In this document: positions 26,671-36,094 of the stretch, piece after piece
Layout of the letters: every line of letters begins with the position of its first letter
How positions within the stretch are numbered: position 1 is the stretch's first letter
DNA from: Actinobacteria bacterium HGW-Actinobacteria-7
Lineage (GTDB): Bacteria; Actinomycetota; Coriobacteriia; Anaerosomatales; PHET01
Assembly: GCA_002841275.1 (NCBI GenBank)
Contig: PHET01000009.1
Coordinates: 1 to 64,000 of the forward strand
Length of the DNA stretch: 64,000 bases
Reading direction: 5' to 3'
The notes under the pieces: model-generated
The model's database searches: none
Seen by the model: only the letters and a program-made list of their open reading frames with translations
What the model was told of the DNA's origin: nothing
Made by a program: the position numbers and the translations under genes

Positions 26671-27729
26671 TCACTCGGCCGGCGCCCACCACGTCCAGTC
26701 GGGATTGCCTGCAGCAGGATCGGTGCTGTTTGTTCCGGGCGCCACGAGAATGCCCTGCGCAGTGGAGCCTCCTGGTCCGAAGATGGCGACTCCGCGGCTG
26801 TCGTTGCCCACCAACGCGTAGGTCGGTGAACCGTCGTCCGACTTCGGGCGTTCTACGACGCTCGGCAAGGAAGGCCATTGGCCATAGGACGGAATCCCAC
26901 CGCTTTGGAGAGCGTAAACGCGGTCCTGGTAGATGCGCGTCACTCGCTCGAACCCAAGGTAGCCTCCGGTGCCGTCTGAGAGGTAGACATAGCTTCTGTC
27001 ATCCAAGGCGAGGACTTCCCGGCTGGTGGGCGGAGACTGCCCATCGAGCGCGGTCAGCGACGTGCCGACCCGTTTGAGTGCGGTCGCGTCAAGGGCGGAC
27101 GTGGCACCGGTGGATCGGTAGACCGTCGTTCCGACCGAAATGAAGCGCGGTGGCGAGGCGGCGGTCGATGGCGCAGCCTGCACGGCAGGCGCATTGGTAC
27201 CGTCGGACTGTGCGCTACCGGCCCCGGATGCATCGAACTCCATCTGAGCTCCTGGAGCCGACGAACGGGAGGCGAGCGTCTGGGCCGTGTTCGGTTGCGG
27301 GGTGAACATCTGCCGCACGCCCGTGACTGCGCCGATACCTGCCGCGACGAAGACCACGGCCGCTGCCAGCCCCCACGCGATGACCGCCTGCCGGTGGACG
27401 GGGTCGCGCAGGATGGAACCCAGCCGCTTCGGGGGCTCGTCTGGGGATGTCTCGGCCGGGCGAACCGTCACACCGGAAGCGACCGGCTCCGGGGCGGCAG
27501 CTTCAGCGGCGGCGGCCTCCCGGCGAACCGCGGCCATGATTCGGCTATGTAGCTCGTCAGACGGTTGCGGAAGCGGGGCTCTGCTTACGCTCAGCAACGC
27601 GCGAACGTATGCAGAGCACTCGGGACAGGTGCGAGAGTGTTCCTTAGCGCGCTCCAAGAGCGCTGCGTCCACATCGACGTGGTCGAGCTTCTCGGAAATC
27701 AGTCTCTGCGTCTCCAGGCAGTCCATCAT
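26671..27729 (-). CDS. Anti-sigma factor with zinc-finger (ZAS) domain
   Basis: A 352-residue membrane protein. The N-terminal cytoplasmic ZAS motif is H-S-R-T-C-P-E-C (about residues 31-38), which binds and holds the partner sigma. An alanine-rich linker, one span at about 113-136 (VIAWGLAAAVVFVAAGIG), and a 210-residue Ser/Pro/Gly-rich and then beta-rich outside domain follow. It starts 4 nt before the stop of the ECF sigma gene (ATGA overlap). The outer domain is the probable sensor, and its signal is unknown. Confidence 0.87.
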   Translation of the reverse strand: MMDCLETQRLISEKLDHVDVDAALLERAKEHSRTCPECSAYVRALLSVSRAPLPQPSDELHSRIMAAVRREAAAAEAAAPEPVASGVTVRPAETSPDEPPKRLGSILRDPVHRQAVIAWGLAAAVVFVAAGIGAVTGVRQMFTPQPNTAQTLASRSSAPGAQMEFDASGAGSAQSDGTNAPAVQAAPSTAASPPRFISVGTTVYRSTGATSALDATALKRVGTSLTALDGQSPPTSREVLALDDRSYVYLSDGTGGYLGFERVTRIYQDRVYALQSGGIPSYGQWPSLPSVVERPKSDDGSPTYALVGNDSRGVAIFGPGGSTAQGILVAPGTNSTDPAAGNPDWTWWAPAE

Positions 27730-28271
27730 GCACCTCGTCCCGACATGCCCAAGGCAGACGCGAGCGTGCGCCGTGCGCGAAAGACACGCGACTTGACCGT
27801 ACCGGCCGGTACACCCAGCGCTGCGGCCGCTTCTATGTATGTCAGTCCGAAGACCGACACGGCGGAGAGGGCGTCGCGGTCCTCGGGTGGTAGCGCACGC
27901 ATCGCCAGCTCGACGGTCGCCGAGAGCGCGGCGCTGTCGGCCAGGTCCTCTCCGGCGAAGTCATGGTCGAGCGGGTCCACCGGGACGGGCCGTCTGCGCC
28001 CGGCACGGACTTCGTCGAGGCAGGTGTTGCGCGTGATGCGATACAGCCACGTTGTGAAGCGTGCGCGCTCATCAAAGGAGCTCAGCGAGCGGAACACCTT
28101 GATGAACACCTCCTGCGTCACGTCCTCGGCCATCTGAGAATCGCCGAAGAACCGCAGGGCATGCGCGTATACGACACGTGTGTGCCGACGCACGAGTGCC
28201 TCAAACCCTGCGATATCCCCCGCACGTGCCACGGTGACCAGTGCGGGGTCGTCGGCTGTCTCGTAGTTCAT
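27726..28271 (-). CDS. ECF-type RNA polymerase sigma factor
   Basis: A 181-residue extracytoplasmic-function sigma factor. Region 2 is seen in FEALVRRHTRVVYAHALRFF and DVTQEVFIKVFRSL, and the FTTWLYRITRN segment is typical of -10 recognition. Region 4 has LPPEDRDALSAVSVFGLTYIEAA and GVPAGTVKSRVFRARRTL. GGAG precedes ATG 28271. It is followed and overlapped by its anti-sigma. It faces away from tgt. Confidence 0.93.
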   Translation of the reverse strand: MNYETADDPALVTVARAGDIAGFEALVRRHTRVVYAHALRFFGDSQMAEDVTQEVFIKVFRSLSSFDERARFTTWLYRITRNTCLDEVRAGRRRPVPVDPLDHDFAGEDLADSAALSATVELAMRALPPEDRDALSAVSVFGLTYIEAAAALGVPAGTVKSRVFRARRTLASALGMSGRGA

Positions 28272-28325
28272 TCTGCTCCGTTAGACGGCATCCGGTGCCC
28301 AGCGGTTCATACGACATCAGTCTAG

Positions 28326-29489
<1,164 letters not shown>

Positions 29490-29594
29490 CCGGGACCAGC
29501 TTACACAAACAGCGCTTCCGTAGAGGGCGGCGTACAGGTAAGATAATCCGTCGGCTGTGAGTCGGCAGGCACGTGAGTTCAGAGGAGAGTGTTG

Positions 29595-29918
29595 ATGAGT
29601 TCACAATTCACGAACCTGGTCTTCATCGGTGCCATGGTCGCCATCTTCTACTTCTTGCTGATTCGACCACAGCAGCGTCGCGCGAAGCAGCAGCAGAAGA
29701 TGCTTTCCGAGCTTACCCCGGGCACTTCCATCGTAACGGTGGGCGGCATCTTCGCCACCGTTGTCGAAGTCGGCGCTCGTGTTCGCGTGCGCGTGTTCGA
29801 TGGCTCAGTGTTGGAGATCGCTAAGAACGCGATCAGCAACGTCGTCGATCCCGCGGGCGAAGAACTAGACGTGGTCGCGGAAGCCGCGGATGAGGCCGTG
29901 CCCGAGAGCGACGAATGA
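29595..29918 (+). CDS. yajC: Preprotein translocase subunit YajC
   Basis: A 107-residue single-span accessory subunit of the SecDF complex. The span (about 8-25) is followed by the family signature FLLIRPQQRR and LTPGTSIVTVGGI. The C-terminal tail is acidic. GAGGAGAG precedes ATG 29595; a TTG two codons upstream is also in frame. The tgt-yajC-secDF order supports the call. Confidence 0.93.
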   Translation: MSSQFTNLVFIGAMVAIFYFLLIRPQQRRAKQQQKMLSELTPGTSIVTVGGIFATVVEVGARVRVRVFDGSVLEIAKNAISNVVDPAGEELDVVAEAADEAVPESDE

Positions 29919-29942
29919 GTTGAGTTTGATTTGAATGCTCTC

Positions 29943-29960
29943 GGCCCGCGACAGCGGGCC
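29943..29960 (+). terminator. Stem-loop after yajC
   Basis: GGCCCGC-GACA-GCGGGCC, a 7-bp GC stem with a 4-base loop, 25 bp after yajC. No T-run follows. The 200-bp gap to secD may therefore hold a separate secD promoter, but none is convincing. Confidence 0.5.
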
Positions 29961-30120
29961 TCGGAGCGTGCATAATCGCCCACGAGCGTAACTCGCACTC
30001 GTGGGGTGAGCGTTGGAGTGAGAGACGGGCCAACAGACATCGTCAGCGGTCCGCTCATTCCTCAACAATGGAATCAGGCTCTCGCAAGAGCTGACAACGC
30101 AGGGTACGGAAGGTAGGGGC

Positions 30121-31473
30121 ATGGACCAGAAACAGAAGAACATACTGTTGTTCGCGCTAGCGGTGGTGCTCACGATATCGTCGTGGGTGATTCTATGGCC
30201 CCCCGCCACCAAGATCACCCAGGGTCTCGACCTGCAGGGTGGACTCTCGGTGATTCTGACGGCCCAGGAAACCACGAAGACGCCAATCACCGCGTCGGTC
30301 ATGGACCGTGCGGAACTCATCGTGCGCAACAGAGTCGACCGTCTCGGAGTGCGCGAGGCATCGATTGCCAAGCAAGGCAACGATTCGCTGCTCGTCCAGA
30401 TACCGGGCATCAAGAACGCACAGGAAGCGATTCAGGTCCTGGGTAGCACCGGCCAGCTCGAGTTTGTGGACGTTGCTTCGATCACTGACTCGGCCACCGT
30501 CACCGCGATCAATAGCGGCGAGGATAACGTGAAGCTCAAGGCGGGGACCTACCAGCCATTCATGACTGGTGAGGTCGTCCGAACGGCTGCTGTTACGCAG
30601 AACCCGACGACCGGTCAGATCGAGGTCAACCTGACGATGGACACCAAGGGCACCAAGACGTGGGGTGACTACACGACTCAGAGTGTCGGCAAGCTCATCG
30701 CCATCGTGCTGGACGGGACCGTACAGTCTGCCCCTCGCGTCAACGAGCCCATAACAGATGGGAAGACCGCGATCTCGGGCAGCTTTACCGCCGAGAGCGC
30801 CAAGCAGCTGAAGACCGTTCTGGAGACGGGCGCGTTGCCCGTCACTCTGGCGTTCTCGGAGTCCAGGGTGGTTGGTCCGACGCTTGGCCAGGACTCGCTG
30901 CGTCAGGGCGTACTGGCGGCACTGATAGGGCTGGGTCTGGTCGCGCTCTATGTCTTGTTCTTCTACCGGGGGCTGGGAATGCTCACGGTTGGCGCGCTGG
31001 TTACCTTCGCGTCGTTCTTCATGGGCATCATCGCCACGATGTCTCAATTCGGTATCTTCTCTCTCACGCTCCCGGGAATCGCAGGAATCGTGCTGACGAT
31101 CGGTCTGGCGGCCGACTCGTCGATTCTGATTCTTGAGCGTTTCAAGGAGGAGGTCCGACTCGGCAAGACCATCCGTTCGGCGGCCAACTCGGGTTCGCGT
31201 CACGGAATCCTGACCAGCGTCGATGCGGACCTCGTCACGCTTGTTTCGGCCGCAGTACTGTTCTTGGTCGCTATCGGACCGGTGAGAGGTTTCGCGCTCA
31301 CGCTGATGATTGGTATCGCCTGCGACATCGTGATGATGCTGCTGTTCAAGCGACCTGCGCTGATGATGCTCGCAGAGTCGGTGATCCCCAAGGCTCCTGG
31401 ATTCTGGGGAGTACCCAAGGAGCGCGTCATGACACCTGGTGGCGCTGGGAAGGGGGGTGTTGCACGTGGCTAA
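30121..31473 (+). CDS. secD: Protein translocase subunit SecD
   Basis: Uses the proton gradient to help pull exported proteins out of SecYEG. The 450-residue protein has an N-terminal span, ITQGLDLQGGL, the P1 periplasmic domain, IVLDGTVQSAPRVN, and a block of five C-terminal spans starting at RQGVLAALIGLGLVALYV with AADSSILILERFKEE. It is shorter than E. coli SecD but normal for Gram-positives. GGAAGGTAGGGG precedes the ATG. secF overlaps its last 8 bases. Confidence 0.96.
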   Translation: MDQKQKNILLFALAVVLTISSWVILWPPATKITQGLDLQGGLSVILTAQETTKTPITASVMDRAELIVRNRVDRLGVREASIAKQGNDSLLVQIPGIKNAQEAIQVLGSTGQLEFVDVASITDSATVTAINSGEDNVKLKAGTYQPFMTGEVVRTAAVTQNPTTGQIEVNLTMDTKGTKTWGDYTTQSVGKLIAIVLDGTVQSAPRVNEPITDGKTAISGSFTAESAKQLKTVLETGALPVTLAFSESRVVGPTLGQDSLRQGVLAALIGLGLVALYVLFFYRGLGMLTVGALVTFASFFMGIIATMSQFGIFSLTLPGIAGIVLTIGLAADSSILILERFKEEVRLGKTIRSAANSGSRHGILTSVDADLVTLVSAAVLFLVAIGPVRGFALTLMIGIACDIVMMLLFKRPALMMLAESVIPKAPGFWGVPKERVMTPGGAGKGGVARG

Positions 31474-32374
31474 GCTCAACATCGACTTCATGGGCCATCG
31501 CAACATCATGTTCGGGATCTCGATCGTGTTGGTTGTCGTGTCGATCGGCGCGCTCGCTGTACGCGGTCTGACGTTCGGCGTGGAGTTTCTGGGCGGTACT
31601 TCGGTCACGATCGCGAACACCGGGGGCATCACCTCTTCCCAAGTGGGCGACGCATTCAAGGCTGTCGGCGTGAGCGCACCCAACGTTCAGACGACTGAGG
31701 CTCAGGGCGTCAAAGGGTTCATCGTCCGCACCGAGGTCGCAAGCCCGGAAGTCGCCAACCAGCAGGCTGGTGAGGTGGCGAAGGCGCTGAAGCTCTCGGC
31801 GGATTCGTTCCAAGTGACGACCATCGGTGGCGGGTGGGGCAAGAACATCACGGACCGCGCGATGATGGCGCTCATCCTTTCGATCGCCGCGATTCTCCTC
31901 TACATCTCGGTTAGGTTCGAATACAAGATGTCGCTGACTGCGGTTCTCGCGTTGGTTCACGACATTCTGATCACATTGGGCATCTATGCGCTTCTGGGCG
32001 CCGAGGTGACACCGAACACGATCGCCGCGCTCCTGACGATTCTGGGTTACTCGCTCTACGACACGATTGTCGTGTTCCACCGTGTCAAAGAGAATTCGCA
32101 GCACCTTGTGAAGCAGTCGTTCATGAGTATGGCCAACGAGTCGATCAACGAGGTGATCGTGCGTTCGCTCAACACCTCGCTGACATCGCTTGCCCCCGTG
32201 GTCGTGATGCTCTTCTTCGGTGGCGACACACTGCGCGACTTCGCTCTCGCGCTCACCATCGGCCTGACGGTCGGCGCGTACTCCTCGATCGGAGTCGCCT
32301 CGCCGATCTATGCGCTGTGGAAAGAGACCGAGCCGAAGTACGCAGCTCTTCGCAAGAAGTACGCGAGCGTCTAG
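31466..32374 (+). CDS. secF: Protein translocase subunit SecF
   Basis: Partner of SecD in the same membrane complex. In 302 residues it shows one N-terminal span, the FGVEFLGGTSVTI motif, a small outside domain and five further spans containing LGYSLYDTIVVFHRVKEN and NTSLTS. GTG 31466 lies inside the secD 3' end, 11 bases after GGGGGG, giving tight coupling. Confidence 0.96.
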   Translation: MAKLNIDFMGHRNIMFGISIVLVVVSIGALAVRGLTFGVEFLGGTSVTIANTGGITSSQVGDAFKAVGVSAPNVQTTEAQGVKGFIVRTEVASPEVANQQAGEVAKALKLSADSFQVTTIGGGWGKNITDRAMMALILSIAAILLYISVRFEYKMSLTAVLALVHDILITLGIYALLGAEVTPNTIAALLTILGYSLYDTIVVFHRVKENSQHLVKQSFMSMANESINEVIVRSLNTSLTSLAPVVVMLFFGGDTLRDFALALTIGLTVGAYSSIGVASPIYALWKETEPKYAALRKKYASV

Positions 32375-32394
32375 CGATCAAACGGAGAGAACCC

Positions 32395-32428
32395 GACGGG
32401 GTCGGCACCTTCCGGTGTCGGCCCCGTC
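32395..32428 (+). terminator. Long stem-loop between secF and recJ
   Basis: A 15-bp stem with two G-U pairs (32395-32409 with 32414-32428) and a TTCC loop. It ends only 15 bases before the recJ start, so it ends the sec operon or acts on recJ expression. No T-run. Confidence 0.65.
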
Positions 32429-32443
32429 CGCTAGGATGAGGAT

Positions 32444-35400
32444 ATGGTGACGGAATGCCCACATACACCGTGGTATTCGGAATCGGTCGATGAAGACACG
32501 GTAACCGCTGTTGTTGGCGCGACGGGCCTCTCTCGGGTGGTGGCACGGATCCTTGCCGTTCGGGGTCTGACCGACCCTGTGAAGATCCGTGAGTTCCTTG
32601 AGCCATCGCTTCGGCGGGACTGGTCGGACCCTTTGCTCATCCCTGGGATGGAGCATGGCGCCGCGCGCGTGGCCGAGAGTGTGCGTTCTGGTGAGAAGAT
32701 CGTGGTGTTCGGTGATTTCGACCTCGACGGGATCAGCGCAGCTGCCCTAGCAACCCGCGGGCTTCGGGAGATGGGCGCCGTGGTCGATGCGATTGTGCCC
32801 CATCGCTTCCGGGAGGGGTATGGGTTGTCGGCGACTGCCATCGAGCGGCTCATGACTCATGAGCCGAAGTTGGTGGTCACCGTAGACTGCGGCATCTCCT
32901 CGCAGGCAGAAGTCGCGCTCTTGCTGGACCGCGGAGTCGACGTCGTGGTGACCGATCATCATGAGCCGGCCGGAAGCGTCCCGGAACTGGTACCCGTGGT
33001 GAATCCCAAACTTGAGCGTGGATGTCCCTCTCGGGATTTGGCGGGGGCCGGCGTTGCGCTCAAGCTGGTTCATGCGGTGGGCCATCTGCTCGGATATGAG
33101 GGCGTGTGGGAGGGCCTGACCGACCTCGCGATGCTCGGGACGATTGCTGACATCGTGCCATTGCGCGGAGAGAACCGCGCACTCGTCGCTCACGGCATCT
33201 CTGCGACGCGTCAAGGGCCCAGGACACCGCTTGCGGCCCTGTGCGCAGTCTCGGGGGTCTCGGTCGAGATGCTCACGGCTGACAACGTGGCGTTCGCGCT
33301 CGCCCCTCGGCTCAACGCCGCTGGCCGCATGGCGGATCCACGGATCGCACTGGATCTGCTGTTGACTGATGACCCGCAGGAAGCCGAAGCCCATTCGCAG
33401 GCACTCGATGAACACAACAAGCTTCGTCAGACCACTGAGGCGGACCTCTCGGAGGCGGCCACGGCGCTCGCTGAGCGCAGCTACCACGGCCAGCGGGCAC
33501 TGGTACTGGCAGGCGAGGGATGGCACGAGGGCGTCAAGGGTATCGTCGCCTCTCGGATCGCTCGCACGTACGGCGTTCCGGTCTTTCTGTTCGCAATCGA
33601 GAACGGTGTGGCCAAAGGTTCAGCGCGAAGCGTTGGCACCGTCGATCTGTTCAAAGCCACCGAGGAGAGCTCGGGAACGGTCGAACGATTCGGGGGCCAT
33701 GCGGCAGCCGTCGGACTCACTCTGCCCGCAGCGGACCTTGGCCGGTTCGAGTCGGATCTCCTTGCGCATCTCGACGAGCTTCCCGAGGTCGCCTTCGAGT
33801 CAGGGCTTAGAATCGACGCGGAAGTCACGCTCGACGAGTTGAGCGTCGAGCTGGGAACCGAGCTCTCGTTGCTCGCACCGTTTGGCCACAGCAATCCTCG
33901 CCCCCTGCTCGCACTACGGTCTGTCTTCATGAACGGTCGTGACCGAGTTGGCCGTGGGGGAGTCCACCTCAAGTTCACCGCGTACGATGGGGCGTTCTCC
34001 GTGCCAGCGATCTCGTTTCGCTGTGCCGACATCGAACGGCTGAGCGCCCGCGATGGCGCGGTCGACTTGGCTTTCGAACTCGATGTGGATGAGTGGAGAG
34101 GTCGCAAGCGGGCCCAGTTGATCGTTAGGGACATCGTGATCCACGACCTTGAGCGACCCGGTGGTGACACTGCGGAGCTACTCGAGGATCTGTTTGCGCG
34201 CGCGGACGAGCTTCTGGCTCGTGAAGAATACGCGGGAATCGAGGACGCGCCGTCTTTCCACACGAAACTGGCCGGGGTCACCTTCGAGGGCAGGCAGGAC
34301 GTTCTGGCCCGCCTTGAGGTCGGTCTGCCTCTGCGCATCGAGCGCGAGCCTGAGAACCCCTACGACCCGCAAGCGTGTGCGGTGTTCGATCCGCATGGCA
34401 GACAGGTGGGATACCTCAATCGGCGACTCGCGTCGGTTCTGGCCCCGGCTATTGACGCTGGGGTGGAGTACGACATTGAGATCAGTGACATCACTGGCGG
34501 CGAACCGGGGCAGTCGCGAGGGGTGAACGTACTGGTCTCTCGCCGAGACGCCGCGGGTGCACGGGCCGAGGGGCCCGAGGATATGGCAGCTCGACGGACA
34601 GCGCTTACGTTGCTCGAACCAGAGGAGTTGGATGCCGAACTGGTCGCGAGCTTCATAGGCGATCGCTCCCTGCACGACGCGCAGTCTGAGGCGCTCGCGG
34701 CGCTTGCGCAGAGGGAGAACACGCTCGTGGTCATGGCGACCGGGCGTGGGAAGTCCCTGATCTTTCACTTGCACGCTGCGCGCATTGCACTTCGCGACTC
34801 GGCGGCGAGCGTGTTCGTCTTCCCGTTGCGGGCCCTTGTTGCAGACCAGGCATTCCATCTCCAGGAGTCGTTCTCGAAGGTTGGTGTGACCGTCCGCACG
34901 GTGACCGGTGAGACCTCGCAGACAGAGCGCGACGAGGCTTTTGCCGAGTTGGCCCAAGGAGCGCTTGATGTGGTTCTGACCACGCCAGAGTTCCTGCACT
35001 TTCACGTCAGGCGATTCGTGGACACAGGGCGTGTGGGTTTCGTCGTCATCGATGAGGCGCACCATGTGGGCTTGTCGCGCGCCGGCAACCGTCCTGCGTA
35101 CGCGAGAATCGGTGAGGCTGTCACAGCACTGGGAAACCCCACCGTCTTGGCGGTCACGGCGACGGCGTCGGATGAGATTGCCGATCAGATCCGCGCCACC
35201 CTCGGCATATCGAAGATGGTGCTTGACCCGACGGTCCGCGACAATCTCTTGATCGAGGACCGTCGCGCAGGTACGGACAGGGACGGCTATCTGGTGGCGC
35301 TCGCCGCCCGGCACGAGAAGATGGTCGTGTATGTGAACTCTCGCGATGCTTCCGTGCGCTTGGCTCGCATGCTGCGCAAGAAGGTGCCCGAGCTTGCCTG

Positions 35401-36073
35401 GAAGACGGCATTCTACAATGGCGGGCTCTCTCGATCGGTACGCCAGGCGGTCGAAGCGGCCTTCAGGTCAGGGGAGGTTCAGGTAGTGATCGCCACCAGC
35501 GCGTTCGGTGAGGGCGTCAACATCCCCGACATTCGCCACGTGAGTCTGTACCATCTGCCGTTCAACGCCGTCGAGTTCAACCAGATGGCCGGTCGGGCGG
35601 GGCGCGACGGAGCGGTGGCGCGAATCCACCTGCTGTTCGGTGAGAAGGACGCCCGCATCAACGAGAACATCCTCTCGACGCTGGCCCCCACCAGAGACGA
35701 CCTGGCCGTCCTGTATCGCGTGCTCAGGGAGATCTCGGAGCGAGAAGGCGAGGGCTTCGAGATCACCAACGCTGAACTCGCCGAGAAATGCTCGGCGCTC
35801 TCCCGTAGTACCCGGCTCGACGACCGAGGTGTCTCCTCGGCACTTGGGATCTTCCGTGATCTCGGTCTTGTGGTTGGCGAGGGCCATGGAGCCTATCGTC
35901 GCCTGACGTTCGTTCCCAGCTCAGACAAACTCGAACTGACTGACAGCGTGCGATATGCGGAGGGCCTAGATGAGATCGAGGAGTTCGGCTTCTTCCGCGA
36001 GTGGGTGCTGAGTGCGACCGCAGAGGAGTTGCTCGTGCGCTTCAACCGTCCTATCCTTCCCACACACTCGTGA
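32444..36073 (+). CDS. recJ: RecJ exonuclease with inserted HIRAN domain and SF2 helicase
   Basis: A 1209-residue DNA-repair protein, about twice normal RecJ length. Residues 1-600 are RecJ: DHH motifs DFDLDG (D91, D93, D95), VDCG (D148), TDHH (D171-H173), the DHHA1 part with GGHAAAVG near 417, and an OB region. A HIRAN domain (about 604-700) with LRIEREPENPYDPQA and VGYLNRR follows. Next is a complete RecQ-like helicase: Walker A ATGRGKS (765-771), DEAH (870-873), TATAS (about 904), and QMAGRAGRDG (about 1047). The last 130 residues resemble the usual RecJ C-terminal domain (KLELTDSVRYAEG), so the extra domains look inserted rather than appended. The RecQ Cys4 zinc site is absent. Spacing from TAGGAT to ATG is 6 bases. 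rel follows. Confidence 0.93.
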   Translation: MVTECPHTPWYSESVDEDTVTAVVGATGLSRVVARILAVRGLTDPVKIREFLEPSLRRDWSDPLLIPGMEHGAARVAESVRSGEKIVVFGDFDLDGISAAALATRGLREMGAVVDAIVPHRFREGYGLSATAIERLMTHEPKLVVTVDCGISSQAEVALLLDRGVDVVVTDHHEPAGSVPELVPVVNPKLERGCPSRDLAGAGVALKLVHAVGHLLGYEGVWEGLTDLAMLGTIADIVPLRGENRALVAHGISATRQGPRTPLAALCAVSGVSVEMLTADNVAFALAPRLNAAGRMADPRIALDLLLTDDPQEAEAHSQALDEHNKLRQTTEADLSEAATALAERSYHGQRALVLAGEGWHEGVKGIVASRIARTYGVPVFLFAIENGVAKGSARSVGTVDLFKATEESSGTVERFGGHAAAVGLTLPAADLGRFESDLLAHLDELPEVAFESGLRIDAEVTLDELSVELGTELSLLAPFGHSNPRPLLALRSVFMNGRDRVGRGGVHLKFTAYDGAFSVPAISFRCADIERLSARDGAVDLAFELDVDEWRGRKRAQLIVRDIVIHDLERPGGDTAELLEDLFARADELLAREEYAGIEDAPSFHTKLAGVTFEGRQDVLARLEVGLPLRIEREPENPYDPQACAVFDPHGRQVGYLNRRLASVLAPAIDAGVEYDIEISDITGGEPGQSRGVNVLVSRRDAAGARAEGPEDMAARRTALTLLEPEELDAELVASFIGDRSLHDAQSEALAALAQRENTLVVMATGRGKSLIFHLHAARIALRDSAASVFVFPLRALVADQAFHLQESFSKVGVTVRTVTGETSQTERDEAFAELAQGALDVVLTTPEFLHFHVRRFVDTGRVGFVVIDEAHHVGLSRAGNRPAYARIGEAVTALGNPTVLAVTATASDEIADQIRATLGISKMVLDPTVRDNLLIEDRRAGTDRDGYLVALAARHEKMVVYVNSRDASVRLARMLRKKVPELAWKTAFYNGGLSRSVRQAVEAAFRSGEVQVVIATSAFGEGVNIPDIRHVSLYHLPFNAVEFNQMAGRAGRDGAVARIHLLFGEKDARINENILSTLAPTRDDLAVLYRVLREISEREGEGFEITNAELAEKCSALSRSTRLDDRGVSSALGIFRDLGLVVGEGHGAYRRLTFVPSSDKLELTDSVRYAEGLDEIEEFGFFREWVLSATAEELLVRFNRPILPTHS

Positions 36074-36094
36074 GATGCAAGATGAAGGGCTGAC

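Noticed and set aside
30193-31683. A 496-codon minus-strand open frame opposite secD
   Set aside because: The plus strand encodes well-conserved SecD and SecF; the antisense product has no recognisable domain and typical shadow composition.
34178-35314. A 378-codon minus-strand open frame inside recJ
   Set aside because: It is opposite the HIRAN and helicase motifs and has no domain signal of its own.
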